DNA from: Planctomycetales bacterium
GTDB lineage: Bacteria; Planctomycetota; SBBH01
NCBI GenBank assembly: GCA_005239795.1
Contig: SBBH01000211.1
Coordinates: 1 to 43,950, forward strand
Length of the DNA: 43,950 nucleotides
Direction: 5' to 3'
The notes below the pieces were generated by a model. The model had not been told where the DNA came from, did no database searches, and was given only the letters and a program-made list of their open reading frames with translations. Numbering within the stretch: the first letter of the stretch is position 1; each line of letters starts with the position of its first letter. Made by a program: the position numbers and the translations under genes. Below are positions 35,028 through 43,950 of this stretch, in pieces.

Positions 35028-36268
35028 GGGATGAATGGTTTTAGAAATACCTGTGAGAGATCATCCCCTCGGCGGGCCAGATACGCCGTCACCCCTTGGG
35101 TCATTAGGAGCTTCAGGATGTCCGGGATGAACGTGGCGTCGACCTTCTTGCGCTCGGTTCCTTCCCAGAGGTCCAGGAACGTGTTGTCGTCGATCAGGAC
35201 CGCGATGATTCGGACCCCCTTGGCGCGCAGGATCGTGAGGGCATTGATGTACTTCACGAGGTCCAGATTCACGCTGTTGAAGATGATCACCAGCGTCGAA
35301 CCGCCGTTGGCGAGGGGAACCGTTTGCAGAAGGGCGTCCTCGATCGGCGTCTCCCCCGAGGCGGAAAGCTTGGCCAGGGCGTCCAGGATCGTCATCAGGT
35401 GGAAGGAGCCTCCTCCCAGCGGGATGTGGACGAGCTCCTTCCCATGGGCCACGAGCTGGACCTGGCTCGCCCTGGCGATCGCATGGCGGGCTACGGACCC
35501 GGCGATCCGTGCGGCATAGTCGAGCGTCGTCTCCCGGCCGGATCCCTTGAGGGTAAAATAGTGCAGGTCGAGGAGGAGCGTGACTTCGGAAGCGAGGTCG
35601 CTCTCGAATTCCTTGACGATCCATTTCCCGGAGCGCGCGGTGGAGGGCCAATGGATGAACCGGGTGTTGTCCCCCTGGCGGTACTCGCGCGTCCCGAAGA
35701 AATTGAGGGAGTTCCCCGCCTTGAGCGCCGTGCGCTGGCCCAGGGTGTCCCAGCGGTTCCGCCCTTCAAGAGGCATCGCGTCGATGGGAAAGAGCCGGGG
35801 GGTGACGGTCATGACGGCGCTTGAGGGGATCGTCCGCCGGAAGGTGAAAAGTCCCAGGGGGTCCGAGTTTTTGAGGGTCAGGGGGCCCACCGTGAAGGCG
35901 CCGCGCCGCTTGGTGCAGGCGGCGGGGTAGGCCACGGTCGTCCGCGCGCCGGGCCAGAGGATCCCCTCCAAACGCGCGGATTTCGAGCCGTCCCGGTCGG
36001 GCGTGAACTGGTCTTCGACAGTGAGGGCGAAGGCGGGGAGGTTCCCGCTGTTTTTGATCTCGATCTCCACGAGAAGCGTCTGATCCTCGCTGGCCCAGGG
36101 TTTCACGGAGCGGCGCGCCGAGATTCCGGAAAGACTCCGAGAGGCGAACGCCCTCAGGACCAGGAGAAAAAGGGGGAGGGCTCCACCAAGGGCTGTCAGG
36201 GAGGGGAGGCCTGCCACGAGGCCCGACAAAAGCGCCAGAACCGAAAGCGTGAGGAAGAAGGCTTTCAC
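35024..36268 (-). CDS. DUF58 / vWA-like protein
   Basis: A 414-residue protein with two N-terminal membrane helices, a beta-rich region (about 60-150), then the DUF58 motif GTREYRQGDNTRFIHWPSTARSGK (about 208-231) and a von Willebrand A-like fold (VTLLLDLHYF, and so on). It is the usual partner of MoxR ATPases, which remodel target proteins. Overlapping starts with both neighbours indicate an operon. Confidence 0.87.
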   Translation of the reverse strand: MKAFFLTLSVLALLSGLVAGLPSLTALGGALPLFLLVLRAFASRSLSGISARRSVKPWASEDQTLLVEIEIKNSGNLPAFALTVEDQFTPDRDGSKSARLEGILWPGARTTVAYPAACTKRRGAFTVGPLTLKNSDPLGLFTFRRTIPSSAVMTVTPRLFPIDAMPLEGRNRWDTLGQRTALKAGNSLNFFGTREYRQGDNTRFIHWPSTARSGKWIVKEFESDLASEVTLLLDLHYFTLKGSGRETTLDYAARIAGSVARHAIARASQVQLVAHGKELVHIPLGGGSFHLMTILDALAKLSASGETPIEDALLQTVPLANGGSTLVIIFNSVNLDLVKYINALTILRAKGVRIIAVLIDDNTFLDLWEGTERKKVDATFIPDILKLLMTQGVTAYLARRGDDLSQVFLKPFIP

Positions 36269-37236
36269 TTCTGTGAGGTTTTCGGAGAGGCCTCCTGTGT
36301 CGGGACCTCAACGGCGTTCAAAATGTCCTCCACGAGCGTCTCGGGCGTGACGCCCGACAGGCGCGCCGGTGGGGTCAGGATGAGGCGGTGCGCCAGGACG
36401 CCCAGGGCGATCCGCTTGGCGTGGTGCGGCGAGACGAAGGCCTGCCCCTCGATGAGGGCCAGCGCCTGCGCCCCCCGCATCATGGCGAGCGATCCCCGGG
36501 GGCTGGCGCCCAGGAGGATGTCCTCGTGCTCGCGGGTCCGGGTCACGATCCGGATGATGTAGTCGCGGATCGCCTCGCTCACATGGACCTGGCGGACGGC
36601 GTTCTGGATCGCGCGGATCTCGTCTGTCGTGGCCACGGGTTCCAGAGATTCAATGGGGTGGACCGCGATCTGTTTTTCAAGGATCGCCATTTCGACGTCC
36701 GCGGGGGTGTAGCCCAGGCGGATCCGGAGCATGAACCGGTCGAGCTGGGCTTCGGGCAAAGGATAGGTTCCCTGCTGTTCGATCGGGTTCTGCGTCGCGA
36801 TCACAAAATAAAGGGGCGGCAGGGGATGGGGCTTGCCGTCCACCGTCACCTGGGACTCGTCCATGCACTCCAGGAGCGCCGATTGCGTGCGGGGCGTCGC
36901 TCGGTTGATCTCGTCGGCCAGAAGGATGTTCGTGAAGACCGGCCCGGGATGGAATTCGAAATCGCCTGTCTTTTGGTTATAGATCGAGACCCCTGTGACG
37001 TCGGTGGGGAGGAGATCCGGCGTGAACTGGATCCGCTTGTAGGTTGCGCTGACGGAGCGGGCGATCGCCCGGGCCAGCATCGTCTTTCCCACGCCGGGGA
37101 CATCCTCGATCAGGATGTGCCCTCTGGCCAGAAGCCCCACCAGGGCCAGCCGGACCGGGTCTTCCTTTCCGTAGATGACCTTGTTGACGTTGGCGGCGAG
37201 CCGTTTGATCCGGTTCTGGATCGCCTCAAGCGACAT
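36265..37236 (-). CDS. MoxR-family AAA+ ATPase
   Basis: A 323-residue AAA+ ATPase. Walker A is EDVPGVGKTMLA (about 44-55), Walker B is LLADEINRATPRTQSALLECM, sensor 1 is FVIATQNPIEQQGTYPLPEAQLDRF and sensor 2 is GASPRGSLAM. MoxR proteins act as chaperones for metal-cofactor or vWA-containing partners. It is first in the MoxR-DUF58-DUF4129 operon and divergent from the SDR gene; the 94-base gap holds a C/A-rich repeat. Confidence 0.93.
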   Translation of the reverse strand: MSLEAIQNRIKRLAANVNKVIYGKEDPVRLALVGLLARGHILIEDVPGVGKTMLARAIARSVSATYKRIQFTPDLLPTDVTGVSIYNQKTGDFEFHPGPVFTNILLADEINRATPRTQSALLECMDESQVTVDGKPHPLPPLYFVIATQNPIEQQGTYPLPEAQLDRFMLRIRLGYTPADVEMAILEKQIAVHPIESLEPVATTDEIRAIQNAVRQVHVSEAIRDYIIRIVTRTREHEDILLGASPRGSLAMMRGAQALALIEGQAFVSPHHAKRIALGVLAHRLILTPPARLSGVTPETLVEDILNAVEVPTQEASPKTSQK

Positions 37237-37330
37237 GGCGCGATGCTAACGCATCGAAATCCAAAATCCCAAGCTCCAAATATGAATCTCCTTGACCGGG
37301 TGCGCGGGCCGGGGAGAAAGTGTTCTTCTC

Positions 37331-38104
37331 ATGCGAAAGGCGCTCTCAGGGCAGGGGGCGGTGGTCGTGGGAGGCGGCCGCGGGATCGGGCAGGCCTGCG
37401 CCGAATTTTTGGCCGCCGAGGGGGCGCGCGTTGTGATCTCGGCACGCACGCAGAGCCAGATCGTGCATACGGTCCTGGCGATTCGCAAGCGGGGCGGTCG
37501 CGCCTGGGCGGTCCCCTGCGACGTCACGAAGCCCGAGAACGTCCGGACTTTGGCGCGGCTCGCCGGCCGGCATTTAAAATCGATCGACATTCTCGTCAAC
37601 AGCGCCGGGATCGCCCCGACGGCTCCCTTGGCGAAGCTTTCCTTGAGGGAATGGCACCGGACGATCGCCGTCAATCTCACGGGGACCTTTTTGGCGATGC
37701 AGGCGTTCCTGCCGGAGCTCGTGCGCCGCCGCGGGCGAGTCGTGAACATCGCTTCGACCGCCGCCTTGGAAGGGGGTGGCGGGCCCTACATCGCCGCCTA
37801 CGCCGCCGCCAAGCACGGTGTCCTGGGGCTCACGCGCTCGGCCGCGGCGGAACTATCCGGGGTCGGCGTCCGCGTCAATGCCGTCTGTCCGGGGTTCGTG
37901 GACACCGATCTCACGCGCCAATCCGTGGCGCGCATCGTGCAGAAGACCGGCAAGACCCCCAAGGAGGCGCTCCGGTTGATCTTGAACAGTGTCCACCAGA
38001 AACGTCTCATCACACCCCGAGAGGTCGCCCGCGCGGTCGCGAAGCTCTGCCTGCCGTCTGCGAAGGCGACCGGGCAGGCGGTGGTTCTGCATGGCAGGGG
38101 ATGA
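37331..38104 (+). CDS. SDR-family oxidoreductase (FabG-like)
   Basis: A 257-residue short-chain dehydrogenase with Rossmann motif GGGRGIG (14-20), NSAG (90-93), catalytic S142 and Y157-x3-K161, and PGFVDTDLT. It reduces or oxidises a carbonyl/hydroxyl using NAD(P)H. The nearby crotonase and acyl-CoA dehydrogenase suggest a 3-hydroxyacyl-CoA substrate. The ATG at 37331 follows a GGGGAG that is rather far away (14 bases). Confidence 0.88.
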   Translation: MRKALSGQGAVVVGGGRGIGQACAEFLAAEGARVVISARTQSQIVHTVLAIRKRGGRAWAVPCDVTKPENVRTLARLAGRHLKSIDILVNSAGIAPTAPLAKLSLREWHRTIAVNLTGTFLAMQAFLPELVRRRGRVVNIASTAALEGGGGPYIAAYAAAKHGVLGLTRSAAAELSGVGVRVNAVCPGFVDTDLTRQSVARIVQKTGKTPKEALRLILNSVHQKRLITPREVARAVAKLCLPSAKATGQAVVLHGRG

Positions 38105-38125
38105 GGAAAGTTTTATGCATGTGAG

Positions 38126-39907
38126 ATGAGATCCCGACGCCTGACTTTCTTCCTTCTTGTAGCCGCAGGGGGCGCCCTGTCCGGCTGCAATCCCGTGAAC
38201 CGCATCGTCTCGGACCGCGCTCTCGGCTATCAGGGGATGATGGATGATTTGGGGGTGCTTCCTCCTCTTGCCACGAGGCTTTGCGCCCAAGATGTACAGA
38301 TCGCCACGCGATCGGGGAAGAAATTGCAGGGGTGGTTTTTCGACTGCGCGGATCCCAAAGGAGCGATCTTCTTCTGCAGCGGCCACAGCGGCGGGTGCGT
38401 CTGGAAGGCGGATCAGGCCCGCTTTCTTCAACAGGCCGGTTATCAGGTGTTTCTTTACGACTATCGGGGGCAGGGATTGAGCGAGGGCTCCCCTTCCCTT
38501 CGCGATTTTCCGGAGGATGTGCGCGACGCCTACCAGGCTTTCAAGGGGATCAAGGGATTGCGGGCCGACCGGATCGCCGTCTGCGGGATTTCGCTCGGCT
38601 CCCCGATGGCGTTAATGATCATGGCGGAGGGTCCAGAGGTGAAATGCGGCGTTTTCGAGAGTCTCTATGACCCTTGGTATGAGTTGCGGGAAAGGGTTGG
38701 GAGTTCCGTCTTGAGCTGGTTCATCAAGCGCTGGGCATTCCCGACGGGAATCGATCTGGAATCCTGGGCGGGGCAGGTCGGTGACCGTCCGGTGCTCTGG
38801 ATCCAGCCGCGATACGACATTGTCTCTCCTCCGATGAGAAGCGTCTGGTCGAAGATGGGGGAGAGGAAGCGATTCTGGTGGGTGGACGCGATTCATTACC
38901 CTTCTACGTGGATTTTGTTCGGAGAGGAATACAAGCGTCAGGTCCTGAGCCTTCTCGAGCGCGGACTCGAGGGGAGGTCGGAATCCCTGCAGATCGTATC
39001 CTGGAGCGTGGAGGAAAAATGCCGCCACGCCACAGTGGGCATGCTGAAGGCCCATCAGCCCAAAGGGGAAAGAAATCCCGTTCGCATCGTCGATGTGACA
39101 GGGTGCTTGCCTTTCGCGCCGAATCTGGCGCAACTCCCCGATTCAGGCAGGAGGATGGGAACAATGACATGGAATCTAGATATCACGATGGAGTCGCGAT
39201 GGATTGTTCCCGTTGGAGAAGAGGAAGAATGGATTGCGACATTTGCATGGGTAGACAACAAGACGGGAAAGCCTATCCAAACGGCCGGGATGAATGAGGT
39301 CTATGACGTTGTTTGCGTGTTGGAAAGCTCAAGGCGCTGTCCTGTGGAGATCGTTTTGTTCTCGGTGGATAAGGTTGATGGCGCGTTGGCACCGAGGGGA
39401 TTTTCTCGTGTCTTTGCAAAGAAGGGACGGAGCACCCATCGGGTCTTATCGAGCCAGAAGGAAGTGGACATCGTGATCGTGACCCCTTTCGAAGGGGACG
39501 ATTGGCCCGAAAGACAAGGATTTCAAACGCCTTACATGCGGTTCGACTTGAGGGGGCCCTCGGGTTCGGCGGCGGTCGAGTTCAGAAAGATCTGTGGAAC
39601 TTTAGAGAAACGGAGACCGTCCTGGGCCACCTTTGCCTCGCGCATGTTCTTTTCTCGCTTGTGCTGTTTGGGTCTTTCCCAACAGGAGACGGAGCAGGCG
39701 GGATCCTTGGAGGCCGCCCTGGTTTCCTTGGCGCGTCAGGATGCCGCGACAGCTCCATTGATCGCAAGCTACCTGCGGTATCTCTATCCTGATTTCAAGC
39801 CTCAGGGAGGCGCTTCTTGGTGCGAGACCTTTCTTCCGCGGCTTGAGGGACATGTCAGGGATTTTTCATGGGAAGCGAAGAACGGCCGGTTCCGTCTGCA
39901 ACGGTGA
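38126..39907 (+). CDS. Lipoprotein alpha/beta hydrolase with extra C-terminal domain
   Basis: A 593-residue lipid-anchored exported hydrolase. Lipobox LSGC predicts lipidation at C21. The alpha/beta hydrolase domain has the GHSGG turn (86-90) near the oxyanion hole, nucleophile S156 (GISLGS), D231 (QPRYDIVSP) and H257 (DAIHYPS), in the normal order. About 330 further residues (beta-rich then helical) follow and match nothing I recognise. This C-terminal half is noticeably less GC-rich than its neighbours. The substrate is unknown: an esterase or a depolymerase is possible. Confidence 0.75.
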   Translation: MRSRRLTFFLLVAAGGALSGCNPVNRIVSDRALGYQGMMDDLGVLPPLATRLCAQDVQIATRSGKKLQGWFFDCADPKGAIFFCSGHSGGCVWKADQARFLQQAGYQVFLYDYRGQGLSEGSPSLRDFPEDVRDAYQAFKGIKGLRADRIAVCGISLGSPMALMIMAEGPEVKCGVFESLYDPWYELRERVGSSVLSWFIKRWAFPTGIDLESWAGQVGDRPVLWIQPRYDIVSPPMRSVWSKMGERKRFWWVDAIHYPSTWILFGEEYKRQVLSLLERGLEGRSESLQIVSWSVEEKCRHATVGMLKAHQPKGERNPVRIVDVTGCLPFAPNLAQLPDSGRRMGTMTWNLDITMESRWIVPVGEEEEWIATFAWVDNKTGKPIQTAGMNEVYDVVCVLESSRRCPVEIVLFSVDKVDGALAPRGFSRVFAKKGRSTHRVLSSQKEVDIVIVTPFEGDDWPERQGFQTPYMRFDLRGPSGSAAVEFRKICGTLEKRRPSWATFASRMFFSRLCCLGLSQQETEQAGSLEAALVSLARQDAATAPLIASYLRYLYPDFKPQGGASWCETFLPRLEGHVRDFSWEAKNGRFRLQR

Positions 39908-39966
39908 ACGGCGACATCCCTTTTGACGCTGGACTTTCGACGCCTGACTCGGGACCCTATTTCCGC

Positions 39967-40767
39967 ATGGCGATCGCGCACACGACGTTCCTCTATCATT
40001 TCGACGCCGCTACGGGTGTCGCGACGATCACCTTGAACCGCCCGGAGCGCTTGAACGCCCTGACGTTCGAGGTGTACCAGGAGTTGAAGGACGCCTTCGT
40101 GTCTCTGGATACCGAGCCAGGCGTGCGCGCCGTGGTGATCACCGGGGCCGGGCGCGCCTTCTGCTCCGGCGGCGACGTCGAATCGATTATTGGGAGGCTT
40201 CTCGGGCGGACCCCCGAGGAGCTTCTGGAGTTCACGCGCCTCACCGGGGCGCTCATCGGAGCGATCCGGAAATGCCGAAGGCCTGTCGTCGCGGCCCTGA
40301 ATGGGACGGTCGCCGGGGCGGGGGCGGTGATCGCGGCGGCGTGCGACATCCGGATCGCGGCGGAGTCGGCGAAGATCGCGTTTCTCTTTACGAAGGTGGG
40401 GCTCTCGGGGGCTGACATGGGGGCCTCATGGCTGTTGCCGCGCCTCGTAGGAGCGGGACGCGCCGCCGAAATCCTTTTGACTGGGGATTTTGTGGACGCC
40501 CAGACGGCTGAGCGGATCGGCCTCTACACGCGCGTCGTCCGGCAAGAACGCGTCCTTCCCGAGGCGCGCGCCTGGGCCGAAAAGCTCGCGCAAGGGCCGT
40601 CCTTCGCGCTGGGGATCACTAAGGAGATGCTGAACCGCGAGGCGTCGATGGATCTCGATGCGGCCCTGGAGGCCGAGGCGAAGATCCAGGCCGTCTGCAT
40701 GGAGAATCCGACCTTCCGCGAGGCGTACGAGGCGTTTAAGGCGAAGCGTCCGCCAAAGTTCGTTTAG
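39967..40767 (+). CDS. Enoyl-CoA hydratase/isomerase family protein
   Basis: A 266-residue crotonase. Oxyanion-hole segments AFCSGGDV (about 66-73) and GTVAGAGAV (about 115-123) are clear. The usual catalytic glutamates are not in standard positions (GLSGADMGASWLLPRLVG), so it may be a hydratase-like enzyme or isomerase with altered chemistry. ATG 39967 was chosen; an upstream in-frame ATG at 39868 lies within the preceding gene. It sits 2 bases before the acyl-CoA dehydrogenase gene, so they are co-expressed. Confidence 0.83.
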   Translation: MAIAHTTFLYHFDAATGVATITLNRPERLNALTFEVYQELKDAFVSLDTEPGVRAVVITGAGRAFCSGGDVESIIGRLLGRTPEELLEFTRLTGALIGAIRKCRRPVVAALNGTVAGAGAVIAAACDIRIAAESAKIAFLFTKVGLSGADMGASWLLPRLVGAGRAAEILLTGDFVDAQTAERIGLYTRVVRQERVLPEARAWAEKLAQGPSFALGITKEMLNREASMDLDAALEAEAKIQAVCMENPTFREAYEAFKAKRPPKFV

Positions 40768-40769
40768 GC

Positions 40770-41939
40770 ATGCCCGACGCCGCTTCCGTGGGGCCATTTC
40801 TCGAGGAGCGCCACGCGGCGCTTGCCGCAGACGCCACGAAATTCGCGGCCGAGAAGATCGGCGCGCTTCCCGCTCCGGCCGACGACACGGCGGCCCGGGC
40901 ACAGGCCCGTGAAATCCTAAAACTCTTGGGAGAGGCCGGCTGGATCGGCTACGCCGTCCCGGCAGCCTATGGAGGAAGGGCCGAGAAGCCGGATTTCCGG
41001 GCTTGCGCCATGATCCGCGAGGCCCTGGCCGGCGCCTCCCCTTTGGCGGACGCCGTCTTCGCCCTTCAGTGCTTAGGATCGATGCCGGTGACGTTGGCTG
41101 GATCGGAAGAGCAGAAAAGAAAATGGCTTCCGGCCGTGGCCAAGGGAGAGGCGATGGCCGCCTTCGCGATGACCGAGCCCCAGGCGGGCTCCGATGTCTC
41201 GTCGATCGCCACGACCGCCTATCGCGAGGGGGATTTTTACGTCCTGTCCGGGCACAAAACCTTCATCTCGAACGCGGGGATCGCGGATTTCTATCTCGTT
41301 TTCGCCTCGACGGATCTTATAAAGGGGGTGAAGGGGATTTCCTGTTTTCTGGTGGAGGCGGCCAATCCCGGCCTGCGTTTCGCGCGCGCGCAGGTCCTTT
41401 CCGCCCCGCACCCTCTGGGGGAAATCACCTTCGCACGCTGTCAGGTCCCCTTGTCCGCGCGCGTCGGGGGGGAGGGAGAAGGGTTTGCGATCGGCATGGC
41501 GACGCTGGACCGCCTGCGCGCGACAGTGGCAGCCGCCGCCTGCGGGATGGCCGAGCGGGCGCTCGCGGAGGCCCTGCGCCATGCCGCGGGCCGCCGCCAA
41601 TTCGGAAAACCCTTGGCCGAGTTCCAAATGATCCAGGGGAAGCTGGCCGCGATGGCGACGGAGCTCGCGGCCGCGAGGCTTCTGGTGTATCGCGCGGCGC
41701 GTCTGGCGGACATCTCCACGCAACGGGTCACGATGGAATCGGCGATGGCCAAGGCGTACGCGACCGAGGCCGCCCAGAGGATCGTCGACCAGGCCGTCCA
41801 GATCCTGGGAGGCGCCGGCGTCCTGGCCGACCACCCGGTCGACCGGCTGTACCGGGCCGTCCGGGCCTTGAGGATCTACGAAGGGACCACCGAAATACAG
41901 CATCTTGTGATCGCCCGGCACCTTTTGAAGGGTGTATGA
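40770..41939 (+). CDS. Acyl-CoA dehydrogenase
   Basis: A 389-residue flavoenzyme that desaturates an acyl-CoA. FAD and substrate motifs: AFAMTEPQAGSDVSSI, GHKTFISNAG and the catalytic E371 in RIYEGTTEIQHLVIARHLL. Full length is typical of the short/medium-chain family. It lies directly after the crotonase and in line with the SDR, enabling dehydrogenation, hydration and oxidation; no thiolase or CoA ligase is in the window. Confidence 0.92.
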   Translation: MPDAASVGPFLEERHAALAADATKFAAEKIGALPAPADDTAARAQAREILKLLGEAGWIGYAVPAAYGGRAEKPDFRACAMIREALAGASPLADAVFALQCLGSMPVTLAGSEEQKRKWLPAVAKGEAMAAFAMTEPQAGSDVSSIATTAYREGDFYVLSGHKTFISNAGIADFYLVFASTDLIKGVKGISCFLVEAANPGLRFARAQVLSAPHPLGEITFARCQVPLSARVGGEGEGFAIGMATLDRLRATVAAAACGMAERALAEALRHAAGRRQFGKPLAEFQMIQGKLAAMATELAAARLLVYRAARLADISTQRVTMESAMAKAYATEAAQRIVDQAVQILGGAGVLADHPVDRLYRAVRALRIYEGTTEIQHLVIARHLLKGV

Positions 41940-41957
41940 TGGGGGTTTCAGGTTGAC

Positions 41958-42896
41958 ATGCGCTTTGTGACGCACGGATCCGCCACCATTTTGTTTTCCG
42001 CCGCCCTGGCGGTTTCGGCCGACACGGTCTACTTGAGGAACGGCTGTTCGGTCAAGGGAGAGATCCTCAAGAAAAAGGCAGACCGGGTGGTGGTGGATCT
42101 GGGGTTCCAGGTCGTCGAGATCCCGGTGGACGAGGTGGACCGGATCGTTCCTGAAGGGGAGAAGGATGTCCGGACGGCCGAGACGGATGATCTCTGGCGG
42201 ACGGCGCCGGATCAGTCCGAACTCACTGTTAAGGAAAACATCGACCGCTGCGCCCCAGCGGTGGTGCTGGTGCGCACCCCCGTGGCCCTGGGGACCGGCT
42301 TCGTGGTCCATCCTTCCGGCTATGTGATCACCAATGACCACGTTGTCGCGGGTGAGACGCGGATCTCCGTGACCGCCTTCCGCCGGGAGGGACAGGAGCT
42401 GACCAAACGCATCTGCGGCAAGGTCCGGATCGTGGCCACAAATCCCCACGCTGACCTGGCGCTTCTCGCGGTCGAGGAAGGGACGGGGACGTTCCAGTCC
42501 CTTCCGATCGGGGATTCCAACGATCTCCAAGAGGGGCAGACGGTTTTCGCGATCGGGAATCCCCTGGGGCTCGAGTGGACCGTGTCGGAAGGGATCGTGA
42601 GCAAGAAGAGCCGCGCCCTCGGCGGCTCGGTCTATATCCAGACTACGGCGGCGATCAGCCCGGGGAACTCCGGGGGGCCGCTCCTCAACCTGCGCGGCGA
42701 GGTGGTCGGGGTGACGAACATGAAGATCACCGATGCGTCCGCCGAGGGGTTGGGGTTCGCGATCCCTGCGGTCCTCCTCAAAGATTTCTTGAGGAACCGC
42801 GGGGCGTTCGCCTTCGATCCCCGCAACCCGAACGCGGGATTCCGCTACGGCGAACCTCCCCGGCACGCCAGAAAAAAAGAGGAGAACAATAAATGA
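41958..42896 (+). CDS. Secreted HtrA-like serine protease without PDZ
   Basis: A 312-residue protein. A signal peptide (ILFSAALAVSA) precedes a small beta domain (DTVYLRNGCSVKGEILKKKADRVVVDL, about 22-65) and a trypsin-like domain with H128 (TNDHVV), D166 (HADLALL) and S238 (PGNSGGP). No PDZ domain follows; the C terminus is a charged tail. The N-terminal domain is similar to those on envelope proteins of Planctomycetota. Its stop overlaps the next start (ATGA). Confidence 0.87.
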   Translation: MRFVTHGSATILFSAALAVSADTVYLRNGCSVKGEILKKKADRVVVDLGFQVVEIPVDEVDRIVPEGEKDVRTAETDDLWRTAPDQSELTVKENIDRCAPAVVLVRTPVALGTGFVVHPSGYVITNDHVVAGETRISVTAFRREGQELTKRICGKVRIVATNPHADLALLAVEEGTGTFQSLPIGDSNDLQEGQTVFAIGNPLGLEWTVSEGIVSKKSRALGGSVYIQTTAAISPGNSGGPLLNLRGEVVGVTNMKITDASAEGLGFAIPAVLLKDFLRNRGAFAFDPRNPNAGFRYGEPPRHARKKEENNK

Positions 42897-43950
42897 AACG
42901 CGCCATTCTGGCTGTCGCCGGAGGACTTTTTGTCCTCGGGCAGGCGTTCGCCGCCCCGCGCCCGGAGGAGATCATCCCCGAGCGTTTCGGCGAGATCGTG
43001 ACCATCGTCCCGGACGTCCCGAAGCTTCTTAAAGATTGGGATGAGAACCCGATCCTCAAGACCTGGGAGGACCCCCAGGTGAAAAAATTCCTGGGTCCCC
43101 TGCGCAAAAGGATGGAGGTCGACCAATGGAGCGACAACGCGCGCGAGGCGACGGGAGCGTCTTTTGAAGAGTGGCGGCGTGTGGTGCGGGGGAGCCTGGT
43201 CCTCGCAGTCGGCGGGATCGCCGAGAGCGTCCAAGAGAACGCCAAACGCAAGCGGGAGCGCCGCCCAAGGGGAAAATCGGAAGAGGAAGCCGCCGAGGGA
43301 GAATCCGAGGGTGCAACAGATCCGTTCGAGGGGATCCTGATCGCCGAGGTCGACGCCAAGGAGTACGAACGGCTCCTTCCTCGGTTGGAAGAAGCTGATC
43401 AGGTGAGCGCCCGGAAGAAGGGGAAGGAGATCCGCAGGAGGACAGAGGAGTTCCAGGGGGAGACACTTCATATCGAAGAGTCCATCCGCGACGGCAAAAC
43501 CATTCGGGTTGGCGGTTGGGTTTTGATGGGAAACAAGTTGTTTTCATCCAATCGGGTGGAGGTTCTGAAAGAGGTGGTCTCGAATCACAAACGGGGGGGG
43601 GCCGAGCGCTCCCTGGCCGGGATGCCGCAGGTGAAGAAGGCGCGCGCCCGTCCGATCCAGCAGGACATCCTCATCTGCTGGGATCCCAAGACGGTCCGGG
43701 AGAAGATCCGCTCGGACGTCCCCCCGGAGGGGCGGGGGCCCGATCCAGAGAAGATCATCCGCGCGCTGGGATTGGACGCGGTGGAAGGGGTGATCCTGGC
43801 GGTGGATCTCGAGCCGGAGGCGACGCGCCTCGAATTGGGGCTCGTGGCCTCGGCCCACCGCGGGATCATGAATCTGCTGGCTCTTCGGGACGGGGCGCCG
43901 TCGCGTCCCGCCTTCACGCCTGAGGACGCCGTCGCCGCGAGCTCCCAGCG
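42893..43950 (+). CDS. Secreted protein, 3' end cut by window
   Basis: An open frame of at least 352 residues without a stop before the window end. It starts MKRAILAVAGGLFVLGQAFA (signal peptide cleaved at AFA), then RPEEIIPERFGEIVTIVPDVPKLLKDW, a basic/acidic linker with KRKRERRPRGK, and beta-strand-rich segments such as IRVGGWVLMGNKLFSS. I do not recognise the family. GAGGAG lies 8 bases before the start, which overlaps the protease stop. It may be a partner or substrate of that protease. Confidence 0.65.
   Translation, partial: MKRAILAVAGGLFVLGQAFAAPRPEEIIPERFGEIVTIVPDVPKLLKDWDENPILKTWEDPQVKKFLGPLRKRMEVDQWSDNAREATGASFEEWRRVVRGSLVLAVGGIAESVQENAKRKRERRPRGKSEEEAAEGESEGATDPFEGILIAEVDAKEYERLLPRLEEADQVSARKKGKEIRRRTEEFQGETLHIEESIRDGKTIRVGGWVLMGNKLFSSNRVEVLKEVVSNHKRGGAERSLAGMPQVKKARARPIQQDILICWDPKTVREKIRSDVPPEGRGPDPEKIIRALGLDAVEGVILAVDLEPEATRLELGLVASAHRGIMNLLALRDGAPSRPAFTPEDAVAASSQ

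Noticed and set aside
36388..38124. 578-codon plus-strand frame
   Set aside because: It runs opposite moxR and out of frame in the SDR gene; no motif supports it.
41073..42866. 597-codon minus-strand frame
   Set aside because: It is antisense to the acyl-CoA dehydrogenase and protease, with low-quality composition.
1..43950. CRISPR arrays, tRNA or rRNA genes, transposases, phage genes
   Set aside because: No regularly spaced repeats, cloverleaf or mobile-element protein sequences were seen by eye; a covariance search was not possible.

Overview
This 43.9 kb window is GC-rich, densely packed bacterial chromosome with about 39 genes on both strands. No rRNA, tRNA, CRISPR array, transposase or phage gene was seen. 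The gene mix suggests an uncultivated lineage in or near the Planctomycetota/PVC group. The hints are secreted proteins with squalene-cyclase-like, HEAT, TPR and YdjY-like domains, a MoxR/DUF58/DUF4129 operon, ABC-2 exporters with short N-terminal leaders, and a serine protease with an N-terminal 'YLRNG' domain. This placement is inference; no phylogenetic marker was tested.

Layout. 0.1-6.8 kb: a Trm112-like zinc protein, a metallophosphoesterase, yidC, mnmE and a two-lobed trypsin-like protease, all +. 6.9-9.4 kb: queD and folB on -, with pyrR-pyrB divergent on +. 9.5-18.4 kb: a + run of secreted or lipid-anchored proteins, a myo-inositol-phosphate synthase, a zinc-ribbon protein and a small membrane protein. 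18.4-23.4 kb: mnmG (-) divergent from a complete DNA topoisomerase VI pair, topVI-B then topVI-A (+). Topo VI is mainly archaeal and eukaryotic, so this is the most unusual gene content here. 23.4-27.1 kb (-): two ABC-2 export modules in a translationally coupled row, one permease with an apparent frameshift. 27.1-28.0 kb (-): a small helical protein plus a nucleotidyltransferase-fold protein, resembling a two-gene toxin-antitoxin module. 28.1-30.7 kb (+): two overlapping radical SAM genes. 30.7-37.2 kb (-): a directon of a GT2 glycosyltransferase, a sugar epimerase, alanine dehydrogenase, and DUF4129, DUF58 and MoxR. 37.3-41.9 kb (+): an SDR, a lipoprotein alpha/beta hydrolase, a crotonase and an acyl-CoA dehydrogenase, probably an acyl-CoA degradation or modification set. 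42-43.95 kb (+): a second secreted HtrA-like protease and a secreted protein cut by the window end.

Intergenic DNA is unusually structured. Two back-to-back perfect inverted-repeat elements precede yidC, and degenerate copies of their ends recur fused at 16.15 kb. A C-rich repeat upstream of queD forms a four-tract G-quadruplex motif on the transcribed strand, and its flank shares a 16-mer with the structured spacer at the end of topVI-B. Three adjacent palindromes lie in the mnmG/topVI-B divergent promoter region. No gene-free stretch exceeds 300 bases.
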